Source: Treponema sp.
GTDB taxonomy: Bacteria > Spirochaetota > Spirochaetia > Treponematales > Breznakiellaceae
Direction: 5' to 3'
NCBI GenBank assembly: GCA_031281685.1
Contig: JAITFA010000042.1
Location: 1-11,077 of the forward strand
DNA: 11,077 nucleotides
Part shown: positions 6,703 through 11,077 of the stretch, piece after piece
How positions within the stretch are numbered: position 1 is the first letter of the stretch
Layout of the letters: every line of letters starts with the position of its first letter
Program-made: the position numbers and the translations under genes
Notes under the pieces: model-generated
Told to the model about the DNA's origin: nothing
What the model saw: the letters and a program-made list of their open reading frames with translations, nothing else
The model's database searches: none

Positions 6703-7869
6703 TTACTCATACATAAAGAAATAGGACTGGAGCGCCCCATTGGTAAGCTCACGGCAGGAATCCGCTTTTCTGCCGAAAAATGACTCGAAACCCGTGTGAT
6801 TGCTTATGACCCCGATCTTCCATCCGGGGAAATTCCGGCTCAGGACTTCCATCTCCTGATAGGTACGCTCCGAATCAGCGCGATCCCCCAGACGTTTCCC
6901 ATAGGGCGGGTTCGTGATGATGAAACCCGCGTCAGCGGTCGGCGCGTGGATAGCCTTCATCGCCAGCGCATGAAAGTCCGGCAGCCACGGAAGCGGCGCT
7001 GGATCGCCGGGGACTTCTTTACCCAGCGCCAGCGTATATGCCCGCTGGGTGTTGATGCGTGCGATACGCACAAGCTCGGCGTCCGCGTCGCTTCCGAATA
7101 TCCTCATGGTTCTGGAAAAATCGATCTTTGCGGCAAGCTCTTCCCGAACTATACGCTCAATCTTTGGATCGGCTATGCCTAGATCGGAAAGCGCGAAAGC
7201 GCGACCCAGCCCTGGAGCCATATCCCAAGCGTAGAGCGCAGCCTCAATAGCAATCGTACCGGAGCCGCAAAAGGGATCGTAGAGGGGAAACTTCCGTCGC
7301 CAGCCTGCAAGCAGAAACAGCGCCGCCGCAGTCGTTTCTCGTAGCGGCGCGACGCCGCCTTCACGGCGATAACCGCGCTTGAAAAGGGCCTCTCCTGACA
7401 GGTCAAGGAGCAGGGAAGCCTCGTCCTTTTCAATATAGACCCTGAGTTCCGCGCTTTTGATCGTGTCGGGAAGCCGCGACAGCTTATATACCTTGCAGAG
7501 CCGTGCGGCGGCAGCCTTGTGCGTCATGGCTTGCACTGTGGTCTCGGCTTGTAAACGGGAATGGTTCACGCGAACCTTGACTACACGCAGCCCCATGGCT
7601 TTTGGAATAAAGGCTTCCCATTCAACGGCGCTTGTTCCCTCAAACAGGGCGTCAAAGTCCGGCGCGGAAAAGCGTCCAGCCTCAAGCAACACGCGGTCAG
7701 CAACGCGAAGGCTCATAAGGGCGCGATAGAGTCCCGCGAGATCAGCGCGGAACCTCACACGGCCAAAACGCGCATCCAGCACGGGTAACTCCAGCTTCCT
7801 GAGTTCGTTTGCAACAACTTTTTCCACGCCGCCGGCACAGAGCGCTACGACATTCATCATACTTTGCAC
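6703..7869 (-). CDS. THUMP-domain RNA methyltransferase, RlmL/YpsC-like (388 aa from GTG)
   Basis: A SAM-dependent N2-guanine methyltransferase of the family that includes the N-terminal half of E. coli RlmL (23S rRNA m2G2445) and Bacillus YpsC. The N-terminal part (about 45-160) is a ferredoxin-like/THUMP RNA-binding region ending in LFKRGYR (162-168). The Rossmann methyltransferase domain has DPFCGSGTIAIEA (198-210, motif I) and the catalytic NPPYG (320-324, motif IV). The second methyltransferase domain of E. coli RlmL (RlmK part) is absent, as is usual outside gamma-proteobacteria. The frame opens at GTG 7869, two bases after galK ends, but ATG 7860 or ATG 7857 gives an N-terminus (MNVVALCAGGVEKV) that matches relatives better and may be the true start; no clear ribosome binding site decides. 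The exact rRNA target is inferred from family only. Confidence 0.9.
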   Translation of the reverse strand: MQSMMNVVALCAGGVEKVVANELRKLELPVLDARFGRVRFRADLAGLYRALMSLRVADRVLLEAGRFSAPDFDALFEGTSAVEWEAFIPKAMGLRVVKVRVNHSRLQAETTVQAMTHKAAAARLCKVYKLSRLPDTIKSAELRVYIEKDEASLLLDLSGEALFKRGYRREGGVAPLRETTAAALFLLAGWRRKFPLYDPFCGSGTIAIEAALYAWDMAPGLGRAFALSDLGIADPKIERIVREELAAKIDFSRTMRIFGSDADAELVRIARINTQRAYTLALGKEVPGDPAPLPWLPDFHALAMKAIHAPTADAGFIITNPPYGKRLGDRADSERTYQEMEVLSRNFPGWKIGVISNHTGFESFFGRKADSCRELTNGALQSYFFMYE

Positions 7870-7871
7870 AG

Positions 7872-9242
7872 CTAAAACACCAGTTCCGCAACGCCCACAG
7901 GGCGTATCCTCAGTACGGTAAGCGCGCCCACACCAAAGACCGCTTCCATGCTTTGCCGGTACGCCTCAAGCGCCTCAAGCGGAATATACACCTGTATGGT
8001 TCCAGCGAAACCGCCGCCATGTACACGGCACGCGCCACGAATCTTTTTCTGGTCAAAAAATCCCTGTGTCAACGCCAGCGCGAGACTGACGCCCTGTTCA
8101 CGCGGATTTTTGGGAGCATAAACATTCTGTAAGAGTTCCCACGATGACGCACCTGATCGGCGTACCAGTTCAAAGTATCTTTGCTCAATAGCCGCTCTGG
8201 TTTCCGCGAGTATGGATTCGCTTGCCGGCGGCTCTAAGTCCGGCGATAGCTGCGTCAGCCTCTTCGCCACCTCTTCCAGCAGCATACGCATATCCTCAAC
8301 ACGCTCATTCTCGTTATAGAAATGCAGTGCGCGAAGCACGGCACGGTCACCCAGCTTTGCGCGTAACTCGGCGGCGTAGCTGGTGAGCAGCCTGCCGTCC
8401 ACTTCCCGCAGTACGTCCTTGCCAAAGTGCCGGGCAATGGCTTTCATCTCTTCAGGAATAGCGGCGTAGTCGGCGGTGAGATCGGCGTGACTGCCGCGTG
8501 TGTTTACCACACAAAGGGCGTAACCGAGAGTCTCAAAGTCAAAGTCGATCTGTTTGACAAGCGGCTTGGCGGGATCGGCAAAGTCAATGGCAATCGCGCC
8601 CCCAAAGGCGCACGCGCACTGGTCCATAAGTCCGCAGGGCTTGCCGAAGTATTCGTTCTCGGCTTTCTGACCAATCTGTGCGATTTCCAGCGCGGTGAGT
8701 TTGCCTTTGCCATAGAGTTTGTCGAATATCTTGCAAAACAGCACTTCCACGGCTGCCGATGACGACAGGCCGGAACCGGGCAGTACCGTAGGATTCGCGT
8801 TTACCGTGAACCCTCCAACCTGTACGCCCTGTCGTGCGAAATCAGCGGCAATACCGCGTATCAACGCTTCGGTCGTGCCTTGTTCAGCCGGATGCGCGGA
8901 AAGGTCTGAAATATCAAGCTCCACATCAGGATAAGCAGCGGAACGGAAGAACACGACCTTATCATCCCGTTTGGAAACTATAGCCACCGAGTCCAGTTGT
9001 ATGGACGCTGCCAGTACCTTACCTCGGTTATGATCAGTATGGTTTCCGCCAAGTTCAGTGCGGCCTGCGGCGGTGAAGACGCGCAGGTCAGCATTGTCAG
9101 CCACTTTAAGCTCGGCCAGTCCCTCAATGAGCGCGGAGTAACGCTTGCGCGCTTCGGCAACGCCGGTCTTGCCATAGAGAGACGCGAAAAGCGGCTCAGA
9201 CTCTGGCGCGTTGATACGTTGTGTTAAATCTTTGCTGTTCAT
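7872..9242 (-). CDS. galK: Galactokinase (GHMP kinase family, 456 aa)
   Basis: A cytoplasmic sugar kinase that makes galactose 1-phosphate from galactose and ATP, the first committed step of the Leloir pathway. Seen in sequence: the signature GRTELGGNHTDHN (residues 60-72), the ATP-binding LPGSGLSSSAA (154-164), the catalytic aspartate D207 in CGLMDQ and the C-terminal GHMP motif GACRVHGGGFAGT (403-415). The signature differs from the textbook GRVNLIGEHTDYN: N replaces the glutamate that contacts sugar in E. coli GalK. The protein is some 60 residues longer than E. coli GalK, with a longer N-terminus. GGGAG lies 7 bases before ATG 9242. No galT, galE or galactose transporter is adjacent. A related GHMP sugar kinase with a different sugar cannot be excluded. 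Confidence 0.9.
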   Translation of the reverse strand: MNSKDLTQRINAPESEPLFASLYGKTGVAEARKRYSALIEGLAELKVADNADLRVFTAAGRTELGGNHTDHNRGKVLAASIQLDSVAIVSKRDDKVVFFRSAAYPDVELDISDLSAHPAEQGTTEALIRGIAADFARQGVQVGGFTVNANPTVLPGSGLSSSAAVEVLFCKIFDKLYGKGKLTALEIAQIGQKAENEYFGKPCGLMDQCACAFGGAIAIDFADPAKPLVKQIDFDFETLGYALCVVNTRGSHADLTADYAAIPEEMKAIARHFGKDVLREVDGRLLTSYAAELRAKLGDRAVLRALHFYNENERVEDMRMLLEEVAKRLTQLSPDLEPPASESILAETRAAIEQRYFELVRRSGASSWELLQNVYAPKNPREQGVSLALALTQGFFDQKKIRGACRVHGGGFAGTIQVYIPLEALEAYRQSMEAVFGVGALTVLRIRPVGVAELVF

Positions 9243-9324
9243 CCTTATGCTCCCGTGTAAAATGATAGATCAAGTTTAGCACAATGAAGGCGTGAATGTC
9301 TTGTGTGTCTGGCACTAGCTCGGC

Positions 9325-9343
9325 TGAACCAGACCCCGGTTCA
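9325..9343. terminator. Small stem-loop between thiamine pyrophosphokinase and galK genes
   Basis: TGAACC (9325-9330) pairs with GGTTCA (9338-9343) around a seven-base loop, just downstream of the thiamine pyrophosphokinase stop on the minus strand. There is no U-tract, so termination is uncertain. The 109-base gap here is the only sizeable one in the minus-strand block and could hold the galK promoter, but no good hexamer pair is seen. Confidence 0.25.
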
Positions 9344-9351
9344 CGAATGGC

Positions 9352-10029
9352 TTAGATAGCTATCGTATCTATTCGCGGATCTATTAATAAAAACCGTCCC
9401 GCGTCTGAATACACTGAAATATCCCTGCTTTCCGCCACATTGCTCACGCCGAAGAAGCCGCGATCCCAGCGCAGACCGTCAAGCGGCCACTTGAGACCCC
9501 GGCTTCGTACATTCCAGGGACCAGCGCCCAGAGGGAACAGCGAGACAAGGCTACCGCATGGAAGCGACAGGCTAATCTGCCGCTGTTCCCGCAGACAGTA
9601 GCTATCCGCATTCCCCGTGATCCAGCGGTCAGGACAGCGATCCCGCTCAAAGAGCGCGCGAATAGCGAAAAGGTGGTCAAGCCTACCTCCACCGCCGCCA
9701 ATGAGCCATGTCTCCTGTGCGCCCTGTTCCCAGAGTAGCGTGAGAGCAAGCTCGGTATCAGTGTAGTCCTTGTCTGCCGGATAGCGTATCACGCGCTCCG
9801 GCGGGTATCGCGCAAGCCGCGCCTGTGCGTCGAGTGAGTCCATATCGCCCACGACCCAGTCCGGCGCAATTCCAGCCGCCTCCGCCGCGATAAGCCCTGA
9901 ATCAGCCGCCACGACAAGCAGCGAACACCGCGTTTCTTGGCGTTCCAGTGCGCTTGCCAATAGTTGCCGGCATTGTTCAGGACGCGGGCCTTCCCCGCCA
10001 ATAAACGCGATGCCCCGTGTGATTGCCAT
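9352..10029 (-). CDS. thiN: Thiamine pyrophosphokinase (225 aa)
   Basis: The enzyme transfers pyrophosphate from ATP to thiamine, giving the cofactor thiamine diphosphate; it allows use of salvaged or imported thiamine. Family motifs in order: AADSGL (41-46), PDWVVGDMDSL (56-66), the metal/ATP-binding KDYTDTELAL (87-96), GGGGGRLDHLFA (111-122) and, in the C-terminal thiamine-binding domain, GLKWPLDG (178-185) and GVSNV (194-198). The length is standard. ATG 10029 has GGAGG 13 bases upstream, a long spacing, but no better in-frame start is present. No thiamine riboswitch or transporter gene was seen beside it. It is the first gene of the minus-strand block and is divergent from the orphan gene at 10139. 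Confidence 0.94.
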   Translation of the reverse strand: MAITRGIAFIGGEGPRPEQCRQLLASALERQETRCSLLVVAADSGLIAAEAAGIAPDWVVGDMDSLDAQARLARYPPERVIRYPADKDYTDTELALTLLWEQGAQETWLIGGGGGRLDHLFAIRALFERDRCPDRWITGNADSYCLREQRQISLSLPCGSLVSLFPLGAGPWNVRSRGLKWPLDGLRWDRGFFGVSNVAESRDISVYSDAGRFLLIDPRIDTIAI

Positions 10030-10061
10030 TATGATAGTCTTTCCTCCATTCCTTTCTATAA

Positions 10062-10067
10062 ATTATA
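10062..10067 (-). promoter_or_regulatory. Candidate -10 box for the thiamine pyrophosphokinase gene
   Basis: On the minus strand TATAAT reads from 10067 to 10062, 33 bases before the start codon at 10029. No recognisable -35 hexamer sits 16-18 bases further upstream. An 8-base palindrome, GGTATACC (10075-10082), lies just upstream in the 109-base divergent gap and could be an operator or chance. Confidence 0.3.
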
Positions 10068-10138
10068 CACACTTGGTATACCGCGCTACTTGACCGTGAT
10101 TAAGCGGGTGGATACCATGATATTGAGGAGCGTTAAGT

Positions 10139-10723
10139 ATGCCACGAATAAAGAGCGCATTGGAAATTGTCCTTGAGCGAACTGAATCTGTACAGAGCGA
10201 CAAGGCTGGTATCGGACAGTTTGAGGCGAAACAGCGGGGTAAGAAGATAGCCAATGAGTTTTTAAGCGATCCGCAAATATCACTTGGAGCAGTCATAAAG
10301 AAGACGCCAAAAGAGGAACAGGCAAGCCTGAAACAGGGTATCTTTGATGTGCTTGTTGCGCAGATCACGATTCCAGCCTCCCGTGATGGTATGAAACGGC
10401 TTGAGGCTATTGGCAATGGACTGCAAACCGTGATTACCGATGCGGGCTTTAAGACACTCTACCGCCAGCTTACCCAGGCGCTATCCCGTTATCTTGATGA
10501 GGCAGACCACTATGCCGAAGCGATTCAGCGGCAGTATGAGCCAAAACTTCGGCAGAAGGAAGAGGAGCTTTCCCGCCGCCTTGGTCGGGAAGTCCGGCTT
10601 GATCCGTTTCAGGACGCGGAGTTTGTCAACTTCTATAACCAGAATATGAACGCCCTGAAAGCGAACTACGAATCCTCCGTCACGCAGGTACGCGAACAGG
10701 CGCGGGCGATATTTCACCCTTAA
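10139..10723 (+). CDS. Conserved-looking hypothetical protein with C-terminal coiled coil (194 aa)
   Basis: I do not recognise a functional family; the opening (MPRIKSALEIVLERTESVQ) resembles a short uncharacterised protein I associate with treponemes, from memory only. The protein is soluble: no signal peptide and no membrane segment. It is rich in charged residues and predicted mostly helical; about residues 105-160 (from RQLTQALSRYLDEADHY through RQKEEELSRRLGREV) look like an amphipathic or coiled-coil helix. GAGGAG (10125-10130) lies 8 bases before ATG 10139, a good ribosome binding site. It stands alone between a divergent metabolic gene and a hairpin, so context gives no role. TTGACC (10090-10095) and TACCAT (10113-10118) are 17 bases apart but would start transcription at the ribosome binding site. 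Confidence 0.85.
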   Translation: MPRIKSALEIVLERTESVQSDKAGIGQFEAKQRGKKIANEFLSDPQISLGAVIKKTPKEEQASLKQGIFDVLVAQITIPASRDGMKRLEAIGNGLQTVITDAGFKTLYRQLTQALSRYLDEADHYAEAIQRQYEPKLRQKEEELSRRLGREVRLDPFQDAEFVNFYNQNMNALKANYESSVTQVREQARAIFHP

Positions 10724-10767
10724 AACTGACGTTACGCAGACTGTCCGCATAAAGGTCAGTGAATGAA

Positions 10768-10827
10768 CACGAATGGCGCGGCGCTCACAAATACAGTTTG
10801 TGCGTTGCGCCATTCGTGGATTTTATT
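10768..10827 (+). terminator. Long hairpin with T-rich tail after the orphan gene
   Basis: CACGAATGGCGC (10768-10779) is perfectly complementary to GCGCCATTCGTG (10807-10818). Inside it CACAAA (10786-10791) pairs with TTTGTG (10797-10802) around a five-base loop, so the whole folds into one long stem with an internal loop. TTTTATT (10821-10827) follows on the + strand. It lies 44 bases after the stop at 10723, so a Rho-independent terminator for that gene is the simplest reading. Confidence 0.65.
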
Positions 10828-10834
10828 CTCTTAG

Positions 10835-11077
10835 GCCGAATGTCGAGTTTTGCCGGATGCCCCTCTGATAGTTCTGCTCCGAACTTCGATTAATCAGTTC
10901 AGAACTCCGATTATCCACCTCCGAACTTCGATTAATCAGTTCAGAACTCCGATTATCCACCTCCGAACTTCGATTAATCAGTTCAGAACTTCGATTATCC
11001 ACCTCCGAACTTCGATTAATCAGTTCAGAACTTCGATTAATCAGTTCAGAACTCCGATTATCCACCTCCGAACTTCG
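10835..11077 (-). repeat. 21-base-period tandem array 2 with conserved end block, running off the window
   Basis: Ten GAAC cores recur every 21 bases at 10881, 10902, 10923, 10944, 10965, 10986, 11007, 11028, 11049 and 11070. Two unit types mostly alternate: after GAAC one reads TTCGATTAATCAGTTCA, the other TYCGATTATCCACCTCC. The alternation breaks at 11007/11028, where two units of the first type adjoin. The units contain the palindromes AGTTCAGAACT and GATTAATC. On the minus strand the core reads GGAGTTC/GAAC, as in the array at 2690-2884, and the array ends in the same 16-base block AAACTCGACATTCGGC (10850 to 10835). A minus-strand frame reading (NRSSELI/NRSSEVD)n is open to the window edge and stops at 10823. 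Other frames are open too, so coding is not established. Confidence 0.92.

Noticed and set aside
9344..9362. GGCTTAGATAG shared between 9349-9359 and the end of array 1 (2882-2892)
   Set aside because: An 11-base match without surrounding similarity; at 9352 it is part of the stop region of the thiamine pyrophosphokinase gene, so probably chance.
10090..10118. Promoter TTGACC-17-TACCAT for the orphan gene
   Set aside because: Transcription would begin at about 10125, on the ribosome binding site itself, and the -10 match is only four of six.
10030..10138. Thiamine diphosphate riboswitch ahead of the thiamine pyrophosphokinase gene
   Set aside because: The gap is short and I could not find the conserved CUGAGA and related elements of a thi-box on the minus strand.
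10823..11065. Minus-strand gene encoding (NRSSELI)n
   Set aside because: It is the repeat array read through; two + strand frames are also open across the units, and the upstream part is outside the window. Left as a repeat, with the frame noted.

Overview
The window looks like chromosomal DNA from a spirochaete, most likely a Treponema-type host-associated (perhaps gut) bacterium. The reasons are a divergent second-type elongation factor G of the kind spirochaetes carry beside the normal one, a cheR-cheB pair, a short orphan protein that I associate loosely with treponemes, and intergenic DNA full of short-period tandem repeats. The placement is inference from gene content; no rRNA or other marker is present. 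No transposase, integrase, tRNA, rRNA or CRISPR array was seen.

Layout. Positions 1-104 hold the 3' end of a + strand gene whose C-terminus is a heptad-repeat coiled coil. Then comes a 480-base gene-free stretch with a strong stem-loop (146-174), a promoter with two perfect hexamers (204-234), and about 13 copies of a 7-base repeat (235-324) that starts one base after the -10 box. An EF-G paralogue (584-2611) and an iron-type alcohol dehydrogenase (2905-4017) follow on the + strand, separated by a 21-base-period tandem array (about 2690-2884). Stem-loops at 4021-4068 separate them from a convergent minus-strand block.

The minus-strand block, read right to left, is thiamine pyrophosphokinase (10029-9352), galactokinase (9242-7872), a THUMP-domain RNA methyltransferase (7869-6703), a TetR-family regulator (6689-6078), CheR (6068-5247) and CheB (5234-4062). 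From galK to cheB every gap is 13 bases or less, so these five are probably one transcript. CheR and CheB form the methylation/demethylation adaptation pair of chemotaxis. The other members share no obvious pathway with them.

A + strand orphan gene (10139-10723) is divergent from the thiamine pyrophosphokinase gene and is followed by a long hairpin (10768-10827). A second 21-base-period array then runs off the window end (about 10835-11077), on the opposite strand. The two arrays share the GGAGTTC/GAAC core, the 21-base period and an identical 16-base terminal block (2869-2884 on + and 10850-10835 on minus). They therefore look like two copies of one dispersed repeat family, and this is the least explained element in the window.
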